Origin: Bdellovibrionaceae bacterium UBA2339
GTDB taxonomy: Bacteria > Bdellovibrionota > Bdellovibrionia > Bdellovibrionales > JAMPXM01
Length of the DNA: 64,000 nt
Direction: 5' to 3'
Assembly: GCA_002344785.1 (NCBI GenBank)
Contig: DDUL01000052.1
Coordinates: 38,324 to 102,323, forward strand
Under the pieces are notes generated by a model. That model did no database searches and was not told the DNA's origin. It saw nothing but the letters and a program-made list of their open reading frames with translations. A program made the position numbers and the translations under genes. Every line of letters begins with the position of its first letter. The first letter of the stretch is position 1. This document shows, one piece after another, positions 46,053-55,770 of the stretch.

Positions 46053-47056
46053 TGAGTTCACTGCGCGCGTTTCGCAACTACTTGATGGTCTTGGCCGCGG
46101 CGATTGTCGGCTTGATGGCGTTGGGCGCTGGAGTGCGAACGATGCGCGCTGGGCTTTCTTGCCCGGATTGGCCGCTGTGTTTTGGTAAAGTCATTCCTGA
46201 TTTTCATGTGGGCGTGTGGTTCGAGTTTGTTCATCGCGCTTACGCGGGCTTAGTGGCGCTGATGTTTTTGGGCGCGATGATTTGGGCTTGGCGTTCGCGC
46301 GAAGTGCCGCGCATTGCGAAGTGGGCCTCGGTTGTTTCAGCTGTGTTTTTGACTTTGCAAATTTTGATGGGCGCACTGACTGTGCTCTGGTTGGTGAAAG
46401 CGCTCGTGGTGACGACACATCTCTTGTTGGCCACGGTGTTTTTAGTCGGCGTATGGGTGATGTTGATCGCCGTGCAGTTGCGGCTTCAGCCGATGAACTT
46501 TGAGCGCCGCGCGCCCGTGGGTCTCAGGGCCTTGTCCCTCGCCCTGCCTCTTCTCATCTTTGTGCAAATTGCGATCGGTGGTCTGGTGGCCTCGACGTAT
46601 TCGGGTTCGGTTTGCGTAGACTGGCCATTGTGCAATGGGCAGTGGGTGCCGACTTGGCGGGGCGCGATTGGTCTGCAGATCATTCATCGCTTTGTCGCGT
46701 ACGCCCTGACTTTGGTGATTCTGGCGATGGCGATTTGGGCGTGGAAGTCGCCGCGGATCGATACGCATTGGAAGAAAATTTTGAATGTGCAGGCCGGCCT
46801 TGTGCTCGCGCAGCTCGTGTGCGGAGTCGCAAATCTGATGATGTACATCCCGCCGAGCATCACTGTGCTTCATCAGAGTTTGGCTGTCGCGCTGTTGGGA
46901 GCTTCGCTTTGGGTGGCGACGCGTGCTTATTTGGAAAGTTTTAAGAGCGCGGAAAGTCCGGCTGCTTCTCGGGTGCCGCGTTCTGAAATGCCGGCAGATC
47001 CAGACAGCAAACGCGAATTCGGCGCAGGGTCGGGAAAGCTTCCAGCGACACCTTGA
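46052..47056 (+). CDS. ctaA: Heme A synthase (COX15/CtaA family)
   Basis: The 334-residue membrane protein oxidises heme O to heme A, the cofactor of the caa3 oxidase. It has eight transmembrane helices in two four-helix halves. His residues in 'FEFVHRAYAG', 'VVTTHLLLAT', 'LQIIHRFVAY' and 'ITVLHQSLAV' occupy the four heme-binding positions. Conserved Cys pairs lie in 'LSCPDWPLCFG' and 'SVCVDWPLCNG'. GGGGAGG precedes ATG 46052. The last 35 residues overlap the convergent isomerase gene by 116 bases. Confidence 0.94.
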   Translation: MSSLRAFRNYLMVLAAAIVGLMALGAGVRTMRAGLSCPDWPLCFGKVIPDFHVGVWFEFVHRAYAGLVALMFLGAMIWAWRSREVPRIAKWASVVSAVFLTLQILMGALTVLWLVKALVVTTHLLLATVFLVGVWVMLIAVQLRLQPMNFERRAPVGLRALSLALPLLIFVQIAIGGLVASTYSGSVCVDWPLCNGQWVPTWRGAIGLQIIHRFVAYALTLVILAMAIWAWKSPRIDTHWKKILNVQAGLVLAQLVCGVANLMMYIPPSITVLHQSLAVALLGASLWVATRAYLESFKSAESPAASRVPRSEMPADPDSKREFGAGSGKLPATP

Positions 47057-47609
47057 AGCGGTCGGCGTTTGCTAAATGAGGAATTACAAAACAGTCCGCC
47101 GCCGTGGGATGATCGCCCAAGGCGAATCGGCCCGCTTTGTCGGCGAGGAAGGCTTCAAGCGTCTCGCATCCGTGGCGAATCCAGTACGCGGCCCAAGCGT
47201 CGCGCTGATCCTGTGTCGCTTGAAACTCCTTTTCGAGTTTTTGGAGTACGCGCAAGTTGTGAACCGGCTGCGCGCCGCTGTTCACGATTTCGCAGGCTTG
47301 CAGCGTGATCGCTCGCTGTTGCGGGTCGACGGGAATTAGCCGCGGAGAAAATTGCACAGAGTCCAAGTAATCGATGATGGCCATCGACTGTCCAAGAACA
47401 AAGTCGCCATGAATCAGTGTGGGCACTTCGCGACTGGGATTGAGTCGCCGATAGGTCTCGGCATGCTGTTGGCCGCCGCCTTCGAGCAAATGCACGGGCG
47501 AAATCTCGTAGGGAATACCTTTGAGGTTCAGGGCGATGCGAACACGGTAAGAGGCTGAGGAGCGAAAATAGCTATACAGTTTCATGGGGGCGGTGGAAGT
47601 GCTGGTCAT
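46941..47609 (-). CDS. maiA: Maleylacetoacetate isomerase (GST zeta-like)
   Basis: Glutathione-dependent cis/trans isomerase of tyrosine degradation, 222 residues. 'LYSYFRSSASYRVRIALNLK' is the zeta-class signature with catalytic Ser, and 'SMAIIDYLDSVQF' and 'GDHPTAADCFVIP' fit the fold. ATG 47609 and ATG 47585 are both possible, and neither has a clear Shine-Dalgarno. The 3' end overlaps the convergent ctaA. Its neighbour on the other strand is a FAH-family hydrolase, which supports the pathway assignment. Confidence 0.9.
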   Translation of the reverse strand: MTSTSTAPMKLYSYFRSSASYRVRIALNLKGIPYEISPVHLLEGGGQQHAETYRRLNPSREVPTLIHGDFVLGQSMAIIDYLDSVQFSPRLIPVDPQQRAITLQACEIVNSGAQPVHNLRVLQKLEKEFQATQDQRDAWAAYWIRHGCETLEAFLADKAGRFALGDHPTAADCFVIPHLANADRFKVSLEAFPTLRRIRVCCLDLPAFQNAAPEKQPDFPRS

Positions 47610-47697
47610 GAATCTGATTCAGCCTTGAATGAAGTCGCGGCGCACGCCGCAGCGAGGCGTTTGCCCTTCGGCGGGTGGCGGTTTAGAACTGCTGTCT

Positions 47698-48705
47698 ATG
47701 AAACTGGGAAGCTTACGATCCGTGAAGTGTCGGGACGGCGAACTTTGTGTGGTGAGCCGCGACTTGCAGCGCGCAGTTCGGGCGACTGATGTGAGCCCGA
47801 CCCTCCGAGAGGCAATTGAGAATTGGCCGAGTGTGCAGCCGAAGCTCTTGGACCTGGCACAGCGACTTGAAACGCAAAAGCTGCCCGGCGAGTTCGCTGT
47901 TGATCAATCGCAGTTTCACTCGCCGTTGCCACGCGCCTTTCAGTGGGCCGATGGTTCGGCCTTCTTGCATCATGTGAAGTTGGTGCGGATGGCGCGCAAG
48001 GCGCCGCTTCCCGAGACGCTCTATACAGATCCGCTTTTTTATCAGGGCGGAGGCGACGACTTCTTGGCGCCGTCTGATCCAATTCCGCAAGTCGATTTCG
48101 CACATGGAACAGACTTCGAAGGTGAAGTCGCTGTCGTCACCACGGACGTGCCGATGGGCGTGTCGCCCGAGGCGGCGCTCAGGCATGTGGCTTTGGTGAT
48201 GATCGTCAATGACGTGTCATTGCGGGGTTTGATTCCCGATGAGTTGGCCAAGGGCTTTGGATTTTATCAGTCCAAGCCGCATTCGGCTTTTGCACCCTTT
48301 GCGGTCACACCGGACGAATTGGGTCCAGCTTGGAAAGAGGGCCGAGTGCATCTGCCGCTGTTGGTGGACTTCAACGGTGAGTTTTTTGGCCGCGCGAATG
48401 CCGGCGCGATGCACTTTCACTTCGGACAACTCATCGCGCACGCGGCGAAGACGCGAACTGTGGCGGCGGGCTCGATCATCGGCAGCGGGACGGTGTCGAA
48501 TGAGGATGCCAGCGTGGGCTCGTCCTGCTTGGCTGAGAAGCGAATGATCGAGACGATTGCCGATGGGCAACCGAAGACGCCCTTCATGAAAGTCGGCGAT
48601 CGCGTGCGCATGGAGATGAAAGACGCCGAGGGGCGTTCGATTTTCGGTGTGATCGACCAAGTCGTGCGACCCGCGCAGGAGCTGGCTTATTTTGCTCGCG
48701 GCTGA
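47698..48705 (+). CDS. Fumarylacetoacetate hydrolase family protein
   Basis: A 335-residue FAH-superfamily hydrolase that splits a C-C bond in acylpyruvates, in this context probably fumarylacetoacetate to fumarate and acetoacetate. Metal-binding residues appear in 'DFEGEVAVV' and 'NDVSLRGLIP', and 'GSIIGSGTVSNEDAS' is near the C-terminus. It is shorter than eukaryotic FAH (about 420) and equals the bacterial two-domain form. It diverges from maiA, with a short promoter region between 47610 and 47697. Confidence 0.88.
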   Translation: MKLGSLRSVKCRDGELCVVSRDLQRAVRATDVSPTLREAIENWPSVQPKLLDLAQRLETQKLPGEFAVDQSQFHSPLPRAFQWADGSAFLHHVKLVRMARKAPLPETLYTDPLFYQGGGDDFLAPSDPIPQVDFAHGTDFEGEVAVVTTDVPMGVSPEAALRHVALVMIVNDVSLRGLIPDELAKGFGFYQSKPHSAFAPFAVTPDELGPAWKEGRVHLPLLVDFNGEFFGRANAGAMHFHFGQLIAHAAKTRTVAAGSIIGSGTVSNEDASVGSSCLAEKRMIETIADGQPKTPFMKVGDRVRMEMKDAEGRSIFGVIDQVVRPAQELAYFARG

Positions 48706-48734
48706 TGGCCGTTGGGCCATCGACTTATGCCACT

Positions 48735-48749
48735 GTCTCAAATTGAGAC
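48735..48749. promoter_or_regulatory. GTCTCA-AAT-TGAGAC dyad, copy 4
   Basis: A perfect dyad 30 bases after the FAH-family stop and 117 bases before the start of the HExxH protein. A further half-site GTCTCAA lies at 48784-48790. A role in controlling the protease/cyclase operon is the natural guess. Confidence 0.6.
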
Positions 48750-48865
48750 AGATTCCATAAAGTTTAAGCTGTTCGTTGATCCAGTCTCAATTCGGTCCGC
48801 CAAACGTCCGATACTCCATAGAGCGATCTCATGCTGAGGTCGGGGAAAACGTCAGTGGGGTGCGA

Positions 48866-51800
48866 ATGTCGACGCCGCTGGGTCGAATTGGTCGTCGTGG
48901 TCTCCTCGTAATTTCAGCTTTTGCCTCGGGCCTTCCGGCTCCGAGTCTTTGGCATTTCGGTGAAGCCGCGCAAGCGCATGAGTCAGCGCAGGTGGACGCG
49001 CAACGCGCGTATCGCGAGTCCACTCAACACATGGCTTCGCGAATCAATCAGTTGATGGGTCAAAGGGTGCAACTGCCAAGTCGTGGTGACGTGATCGTGC
49101 GCCAAGCGCTCGCACCGAACGGTCGCGTGATGCGCCAAATGCTGCTGTCGAAGGACATTTCCGAAATTCAATTGGATGAAGATGCGGATGGCGTCGTTGA
49201 TTTGTGGGAAGTTAAGCGCGGTCACCTGACGGTGACGGCGTCGGATCCGTTGCGTGGTCGCTTCATGCGACTGACGGTGTCTGACAAAGTGAAGCAAGGA
49301 ATTCTGAAGGCTGAGTATTTGTTGGCGAGCGATGGTCGTGAGTATGCGCTCTGGCGCGCCACAATCGAGCGAGCCAAAGTGATGCGATGGGACGAGTCGG
49401 TAGAGTCTCCTTCAGTTCATCATCACGACAACGCGATCGAGCCGACTTCTCCTCGTGCGCCGATCTTGATTGCGGACAATCGGAGTACTTTGGAACGTCT
49501 GACGGGAGTGCGTCGTCCATCGGCCGCCCCTGCCTTGGTCTCCACTCCTGTGCCCACGCCGACACCGCGCCCTCGAGTCGTAAGTGCATTCATCGACACG
49601 CGTCCGGTCGCGGCGATGCAGCCCACGGAAGTCAGCGTGCAGGCGCAGGAGTGTTCGGAGTTCGTGGGTCCCTTGCCGCGCGAGGCGGCGCAACGCTGTG
49701 AACAGTTGATCCGTGAGTGGCGACGATTTGGCGATCATATCGGTGTGGGAACGGATTTGTTGTGCGACCTCAATCCCGATAACAATTTGGCGCGCCTGCA
49801 AATGTCTTGGTGGAATGTGCTTCAGCAAATGAATGGACAGTCGAGTTTGCTGTCGCGACTCCGCGACACTTCGGATCCGTCTAAATCCATGTTCTCCGAC
49901 TCATGCTTCGCCCCGAATCGGCGCGAAGACTTCGAGAAGCTGACCGAAGGCTTGGCGGAAGTGATGGGCACCAGCGCAGGTTTGGATCAAAGCGTTGTGC
50001 AGCCGGGAAGTACTCCTAATCCGAATGCACCGCGAAGTTTGCGCAATCGTCAGGGTCCGTTCTTGGCATGTCTTGAGCGAAATGGCTTGGCGGCGACGGC
50101 GGCGAGGATCGAAAGAAACTTCTATCTGGGCTTGGAGTTTCCGCATCTGCGCACCAATCGACCATTGGCATGTAACTTCAACGACAGCACCGGCAGTCAA
50201 AATCCTGGCAACTATTATCCGGGCCACGAGCAGGTCGAAATTCGCATGACGGCCGCGCAGGCGGGACAATCTCGTGACGAGCGCGGCACACCTTTGAATT
50301 ACGCCAACGTCTTGTTTCATGAATACATTCATTCAGCCGGCATCAGCTCTGAGCCTTTCACATATACGGCGGTCGCCTGCTGCGGAAACCCTCCGGGCTC
50401 GAACCAAGAGCAAGCCTGTTCACAACTTCGCGGCATGGTGAATGAAGAGATGCGACTCAAGCAACTCGAAGTTTTGTTTGGTCCTCGCGTGCAGAATGCG
50501 GAGTCGACCTACAACTTTATTCAACAGCGGTATGGGCCCGAAGTCGCAGATCGTTTGTCGCGCGAGTTTTTGTTGGGATTGGATCGTGAGGGTGCGGCTG
50601 TTCAGCCCTATGGACGACTGATGGATCCCGATGCTTTGCGCAGATGTGTGGCCGCAGAAAGCCGAGATGCCTGCGTGAACAAGTGGACGGCGGCCATTGG
50701 TCAGTATCTTGATGGCTTCACCAACAATGTTTGTCCGGGTATTGTGTCGTGGGCGTATCGTGGTGATGTCGATGTGACCGAAGATACCTATCGAACAGCT
50801 TGTCGAGAGATCAGCGGTCGAATTCGCACCGGTTTAGAGTCTGGAATGCGCGACATGATTCGCGATACGGCGGCGGGACAGTGTACGCCGGCACGCACAG
50901 CGACGGAATTCAACTTCGATGCATCTCGATGGCTGGCGGCTCTGTTCGGCGTGCAGCCTGCGATCGCTTCGGCAGATCCTGATTGCGCGTTCTCCGATCA
51001 GGCTCCTCAGCAGCCTTGGGTGGGCGGCGATCCCGGTGTTGGCTCGACGCCCCTTCCCGTCGTCGTCGCGACGCCTTCACAGCATGCGAGTGATGATCCC
51101 CATGCTGACAACAGTCGGGTAGGTCCGCGTCCAGATCCAGACCAAGCGCCGCTGAGTCGTAGTCAGCCAAGACGCGAAGTGGTCAGCGCTCGCGATCGAC
51201 TTTCGCAGTACAGTCAAAGTCCAAGCACCGAGATTTCCCGAATCGCGCCTCGTCCTGTCGTTCGCATTGATACGGAGTCTCGCCAAGGCGTTGCGACCGT
51301 CGAGAAGCGACTTCGCGAAGCGACGGACTTCGTGGGTGCGGCGGCTCGGGGCTTGGATCGCCTAAAAGATGTCGCGATTCCCCGCGCACAAGCGGCTGAG
51401 AAATCGAATCCTTCACGAATCGCATCTGCGACGACGGACTATGTTCCTTTCCGCGCGCCTTCTCGCAGCGTTGAGAACGGTGGGCGAATCCCGAGCTCAG
51501 TCTCCATGTCAGATCCCGGAGAGGGATCGGCGGCACCTGGTGTGCGACTCGTTTCGAGTCGAAGTGCTGGGCCGGGGGCTAAGGCTGCGGGTGGAGTGAA
51601 TGGCTCGGCGGCTCGCGGCGGTCCAGGTAGCGGTCCCGGCGCTTCAGCTGCAGCTGATGTGGATGGTGCGGCGATAAACGGAAGTGGTGTGACTCTGCCA
51701 CCCGCACATCTCGGCGCGCGTGAATCCGATCCTCAGCGTGTGCCGGCCGCAGGCTCGGCCGCACAAACAGATTTGCTCGCGCCGATCCTATCTCGTCCCT

Positions 51801-51985
51801 GGCGAGAGATCGCAGGCAACCTGAAGAACGCCGTGGTCGTTCAGGCCTTAGTCGATCAACGAATCGTGATCGTGGATCCGAGCGGACGGCGAATTGGCTC
51901 GCGCGTTCCGACGCGAACTTATCGATTCATTGGACTCGATAAGCCGCTCAAACTGGATCAAAGAGTGCCAGCGAGCCGGCCATGA
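48866..51985 (+). CDS. Large secreted protein with HExxH metalloprotease motif
   Basis: A 1039-residue exported protein. The N-terminus 'MSTPLGRIGRRGLLVISAFA' to 'AQA' is a signal peptide. Around residue 485 'NVLFHEYIHSAGISSE' carries HExxH, which binds catalytic zinc, with a following G and acidic or Ser residues that loosely recall the metzincin spacing. Many cysteines (for example 'ACC', 'CSQL', 'NVCPG', 'TACREI') predict disulfides. The C-terminal 300 residues are Pro/Ser/Gly/Ala-rich, apart from a final domain ('LDQRVPASRP' end). I do not recognise the family outside this motif. It overlaps the cyclase gene by ATGA. Confidence 0.75.
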   Translation: MSTPLGRIGRRGLLVISAFASGLPAPSLWHFGEAAQAHESAQVDAQRAYRESTQHMASRINQLMGQRVQLPSRGDVIVRQALAPNGRVMRQMLLSKDISEIQLDEDADGVVDLWEVKRGHLTVTASDPLRGRFMRLTVSDKVKQGILKAEYLLASDGREYALWRATIERAKVMRWDESVESPSVHHHDNAIEPTSPRAPILIADNRSTLERLTGVRRPSAAPALVSTPVPTPTPRPRVVSAFIDTRPVAAMQPTEVSVQAQECSEFVGPLPREAAQRCEQLIREWRRFGDHIGVGTDLLCDLNPDNNLARLQMSWWNVLQQMNGQSSLLSRLRDTSDPSKSMFSDSCFAPNRREDFEKLTEGLAEVMGTSAGLDQSVVQPGSTPNPNAPRSLRNRQGPFLACLERNGLAATAARIERNFYLGLEFPHLRTNRPLACNFNDSTGSQNPGNYYPGHEQVEIRMTAAQAGQSRDERGTPLNYANVLFHEYIHSAGISSEPFTYTAVACCGNPPGSNQEQACSQLRGMVNEEMRLKQLEVLFGPRVQNAESTYNFIQQRYGPEVADRLSREFLLGLDREGAAVQPYGRLMDPDALRRCVAAESRDACVNKWTAAIGQYLDGFTNNVCPGIVSWAYRGDVDVTEDTYRTACREISGRIRTGLESGMRDMIRDTAAGQCTPARTATEFNFDASRWLAALFGVQPAIASADPDCAFSDQAPQQPWVGGDPGVGSTPLPVVVATPSQHASDDPHADNSRVGPRPDPDQAPLSRSQPRREVVSARDRLSQYSQSPSTEISRIAPRPVVRIDTESRQGVATVEKRLREATDFVGAAARGLDRLKDVAIPRAQAAEKSNPSRIASATTDYVPFRAPSRSVENGGRIPSSVSMSDPGEGSAAPGVRLVSSRSAGPGAKAAGGVNGSAARGGPGSGPGASAAADVDGAAINGSGVTLPPAHLGARESDPQRVPAAGSAAQTDLLAPILSRPWREIAGNLKNAVVVQALVDQRIVIVDPSGRRIGSRVPTRTYRFIGLDKPLKLDQRVPASRP

Positions 51986-54159
51986 GTTTGTTTCGCCGAA
52001 GATCCATCGTCACGATCTTCATCGCGTTGCTGTTGGTCGGATTTCATCTGGCCAACAGCTATGACAGTCAGTACCGCATTGAAAAGTCCTACGATGCCGG
52101 TATGAAGCGCAAGCAAGGACAGATGTTGCTGGTCACGTCGATGGCCACGTCGCTGTTCATTTCGGGCGACTCCAACTCGGCGATTGAGCACCTGGCTGAT
52201 GCGATGAATCTGCGCTTAATTGACTTCTTCGTCATACATCGCAAGGGCGAAGTTCTGAGCTTTGATCAGAAATCGGCGATGTTTTCGAGAAACGAGTTTC
52301 TCCGCCTATCGCCCGAGGCCCAAGCCACGTTACTCGCCGAGCACCCGACAAATGTGACGCTGCAATTCGATGCTCCGAGTGGCGACACCACGGTATCCGA
52401 AAGTGAGCGCGCTTCGGTGGAGCATCGATTTGTCGCTATGGAGATCGAGCCTGGAACTTATCTCACGGCAGGGCTGATCGGCGAACGCGAACAATATCTC
52501 CAGTTCATTCTGCGCACCTATGAGCGCGAGGTTTCGCAGACGCTTTCATTGTTCATTGGCTTGGCTGTTCTGCTCTTCTTGCTCGCCTCTAAGGACCTCT
52601 TGCGAGTCGCGAAGGCGATCAAGTCGGGGCGCTTGGGCGCCATTCGCGACATCACCGCGCTTTCGGCCGAGGCCGAAGTGCTGAAGCGTGGTGTGGAGGG
52701 CTATGAGTTGGCCGTTGGTAATCTGAAAAAAGAGAACCAAGTTTTGGGCGCTCAGGTTTTGCCTTCTTTGAAAACGGAAATCCAATCGGGCAAGAAGCCG
52801 CCTTATGACTTCGATTGCACGATGGTGCGTACCGACATCAATAACTTCACGCACATTTTCAACAATCATCCGCTCGAAGAATTCATTGAAACGATCAATG
52901 AGTTCTTTGTGGAGTGCTCGCACATCATTTCCCGCTGGGATGGGTTGATTCATGAGTTTGTCGGCGACGAAATCATTTTTTATTTCAAAGATGAGAAGCA
53001 TGCGAATTCATTCACCGCCGCACTTGCATGTGTGAATGAAATCAATCGCGCAGCAGACCGCATTCACCAGCGGACGACGGCGCAACGAGGCTATGGCTTC
53101 CGCGTCAAATCATCATTGGCGCATGGAAAGATTCGCTTCGGACGATTCCTGAATGGCTACTCCTTAGCGGGCGCGCCTCTCATCGAGACGACCCGAATCT
53201 TGAGTCATGTTTCGGAGAAGAACGAAAACTCTGTGCACTTTGACTTTGGCAACTTCGCTAAGCTGCACGAAGACATTCGTTTCGAGGATTCCTTCCGTGC
53301 AACTCTCAAAGGCATGCCGGGTGAGCGGCGAATTTTGCGCTATCTGGGCCACTCGCCAATCTCTGAAGCTTGGAGCAAGTCGACGACTTGGCATCCGCGC
53401 TTTCAGGATTATCGATCTGACGAAGACTTGTGTTACTGGCTCAATCGCGTCGCTGCGCGCGACGTGCAAGACGAGCAGATCGCGAAGTTCCTCTCGAGCT
53501 TTGTGGTCACGCGCAGCGACTCGGCTGTGACGGCCTTTGCTCTGGAGGCGATCGAAGATCGGATTGAAACCGCGACGCAGCCTGATCGCACCTTGGCCAA
53601 TTTGGCCTCGGCCTTGAGGTCGCTCGTGCCCTTGGATCAAGTTTCGATGGAGCTTGAGAATGTGTTGGCGACCTTGCTGCAAAGTTCAGACGCTCGCGTC
53701 GTGGCCAATGCGATCGAGACGGTGGAGCACTTTAAGATGGCGCGTCTTTCAAACGCCGCTCGACGTCTGGCTTACTCAGACGACAATCGCGTGGCGGCCA
53801 ATGCTTTGGTGTTGCACGGGGCGGATGAAGTTTCAAAGCCTGTGATTCAACGACTGAAGAAGCTCTTGGCTTCGGGCAATCCGACATATGTGTCGTCGGC
53901 GATCTATGCGATGGGCGAGATCGCGCGCAAGCTTCGCGCCCGAGATCTGGTCTACTTCAGCACGCAGTCGGACTTCTTGGCGTTGTCACAGACTTTGCCG
54001 CAGCACTCGAAGTCACCGGATCTCAATGTGCGCCGCCAGTGCTTGATGGCGGCGGAGAAATTCGGCGATGAGCTACTTCTTGCGAAAGTGCAAAAGCGTC
54101 TTGGCGCCAAGTCAGTCGCCGAGCTTTTGGAAAACGAAAGACGCAAATCAGCGATCTGA
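51982..54159 (+). CDS. Membrane class III nucleotide cyclase with HEAT-like repeats
   Basis: A 725-residue protein. TM1 is at about residues 9-26, an extracytoplasmic sensor at about 30-185 and TM2 at about 187-205. The catalytic domain starts near residue 270: 'TMVRTDINNFTHIF' gives the first metal Asp and 'HEFVGDEIIFYF' the second. The transition-state Asn of the usual V-N-x-A-A-R-L is not present ('GAPLIETTRIL'), though the Arg is. Residues 480-725 form short alpha-helical repeats with HEAT-like periodicity (SSDARVVANAIETVEHF). It is coupled to the secreted HExxH gene by a 4-base overlap. Its activity may be atypical or degenerate. Confidence 0.82.
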   Translation: MSLFRRRSIVTIFIALLLVGFHLANSYDSQYRIEKSYDAGMKRKQGQMLLVTSMATSLFISGDSNSAIEHLADAMNLRLIDFFVIHRKGEVLSFDQKSAMFSRNEFLRLSPEAQATLLAEHPTNVTLQFDAPSGDTTVSESERASVEHRFVAMEIEPGTYLTAGLIGEREQYLQFILRTYEREVSQTLSLFIGLAVLLFLLASKDLLRVAKAIKSGRLGAIRDITALSAEAEVLKRGVEGYELAVGNLKKENQVLGAQVLPSLKTEIQSGKKPPYDFDCTMVRTDINNFTHIFNNHPLEEFIETINEFFVECSHIISRWDGLIHEFVGDEIIFYFKDEKHANSFTAALACVNEINRAADRIHQRTTAQRGYGFRVKSSLAHGKIRFGRFLNGYSLAGAPLIETTRILSHVSEKNENSVHFDFGNFAKLHEDIRFEDSFRATLKGMPGERRILRYLGHSPISEAWSKSTTWHPRFQDYRSDEDLCYWLNRVAARDVQDEQIAKFLSSFVVTRSDSAVTAFALEAIEDRIETATQPDRTLANLASALRSLVPLDQVSMELENVLATLLQSSDARVVANAIETVEHFKMARLSNAARRLAYSDDNRVAANALVLHGADEVSKPVIQRLKKLLASGNPTYVSSAIYAMGEIARKLRARDLVYFSTQSDFLALSQTLPQHSKSPDLNVRRQCLMAAEKFGDELLLAKVQKRLGAKSVAELLENERRKSAI

Positions 54160-55770
54160 TCTAAAGTTCGGTTTCTTCGTTGGTGGATTCTCCGCGAGAA
54201 ACTTTGAGCAGCAAGTTTGATAACCGGGGCATCCTTCACAAGGAAGGATCACGCCGATTTCGCCGTTGTGACAGTGGGCCACAAAGTGCGGCTTCTCAAA
54301 AGTGGTGCGACCGTAAATCAGGCGTACCCAATCGATGACTTCTTCGGGCTTGGCTTGCATGCCGACGAGATCGGCGAAGCCCTGGTTGCCGACGGGCTTA
54401 TGGCAAAACTCGATACCGTCGCGCGCGAGCACGGGGCTGACTTCGATGATCTCGGCGACGTTGCGCTGAAAGTTCCGAGTGTGCGCCATGCGCTCACTCA
54501 TTTCGAAAGTCGTGTTCTGCGCCATGATCATGCTGACGATGGTGAGCAGTCCGAACAAGCCCAGCAAAACCTGGCGCACGCGACCTGTGGCTGGCCGAAT
54601 CGCATAGGCGGCGGCTAAGACGGGCAACATGTAGGCGGCGTAGAGATAGCCGTAGTAGGTGTTGACGGAAAAATAATGAATGCTGCGTGTGGCGACTCGG
54701 CCGAGCACGATGGTGCACACAAACGCAAATGTCGCGACAAGGCCAGCGGCGATGATCACCTTGTGTTTGTTGAACTCACTCTTTCGCCTCACACTCCAGA
54801 ATCGACGTGCAATCCAGACGGCACTCGCGATCAAAAGAAGTGCGCCGAGCCAGCCTTGCCAGCCGCCGACTTGCATGCGCAGACGGAACTCGTCGGGACT
54901 GATGATCGGCGTTGGTAAGGCCATCCAAGCCATGAGATGAGACCAAACAATATTGAAGTTTTGTGTCGCCCATTCGCGCCGTTGGGGCTCAGCAAGAGCT
55001 TTGGCCCCTCGCATGAGAAAGTCAGCGTAGCTCACCAAGCCGTAAAGTGGTGGCAAGATCATCCATTCGGCGATCTTCCATCGCTGCGGACCTCTGTGGA
55101 AAAACCAGTGTGCAAAACCAATCACTCCCAGAGTTGGCCCACCCAACTCATAGGAGAAAGTCGCTGTGGTCCCGAGCAAAAACAGAAACGCTCGGCGAAT
55201 CGGTGTGAGATCTTCATGCCACTTCCAATAGAGGCCGACGATGAACAGCATGAGACTTGTGTACAAAATGTACCCATGAATGTGCTGCCAACTCACGACT
55301 TCGACAAAGCTCACTTGCACGGCGAAGTAAAGGCCCAGCAGGAATGCGAATCGGGGATCGAAGAACTGTCGGAAAAACGCCAACACGGCGATCGCACCCA
55401 GATACCAAATCACAAAGCCGGTGATTTGCCAGGTGAGGGGGTCGCGACCGAGCAAACTGAACTCGGCGGCCATCAATGTGAAGAGAACGGGTCGATACAG
55501 GAGTCCATCGCTCGGCTGACATTTGCGAGTTCGATTGTAGGAAACCAGATGTGACCAAGTTTCAGAGAAGCCCTGCTCGTGGGGAACTTCAAGGAGCAGG
55601 CAAGTGTGATCTGTGCGGAATGCGTGAAGCGTGACCGGCCACCAGGCGAAGGCGACGGCCAGACCCAGTATTACAGCGGCCACCCAAAACTTCTGCAAAG
55701 GTAGAATCTTGCTGAGTGAATAGCGAGGTTGGTCCTTCATGAGTGAAGCATCTGTGGAGTTCGCATTCAT
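54148..55770 (-). CDS. Polytopic membrane protein A with Cys-rich tail (paralogue of next)
   Basis: A 540-residue protein with about ten or more transmembrane helices, similar in plan to glycosyltransferase-C/oligosaccharyl enzymes but without a confirmed motif. It shares with the next gene 'CLLLEVPHEQGFSETWSHL', 'SYNRTRKC', 'LYRPVLFTLM' and 'VSWQHIHGYIL'. The tail carries CxxC and CC ('CEGCPGYQTCCSKF'). The start at 55770 has AAGGAG 8 bases upstream and overlaps the stop of its paralogue (ATGA). Its stop overlaps that of the convergent cyclase gene by 12 bases. Confidence 0.7.
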   Translation of the reverse strand: MNANSTDASLMKDQPRYSLSKILPLQKFWVAAVILGLAVAFAWWPVTLHAFRTDHTCLLLEVPHEQGFSETWSHLVSYNRTRKCQPSDGLLYRPVLFTLMAAEFSLLGRDPLTWQITGFVIWYLGAIAVLAFFRQFFDPRFAFLLGLYFAVQVSFVEVVSWQHIHGYILYTSLMLFIVGLYWKWHEDLTPIRRAFLFLLGTTATFSYELGGPTLGVIGFAHWFFHRGPQRWKIAEWMILPPLYGLVSYADFLMRGAKALAEPQRREWATQNFNIVWSHLMAWMALPTPIISPDEFRLRMQVGGWQGWLGALLLIASAVWIARRFWSVRRKSEFNKHKVIIAAGLVATFAFVCTIVLGRVATRSIHYFSVNTYYGYLYAAYMLPVLAAAYAIRPATGRVRQVLLGLFGLLTIVSMIMAQNTTFEMSERMAHTRNFQRNVAEIIEVSPVLARDGIEFCHKPVGNQGFADLVGMQAKPEEVIDWVRLIYGRTTFEKPHFVAHCHNGEIGVILPCEGCPGYQTCCSKFLAENPPTKKPNFRSDR

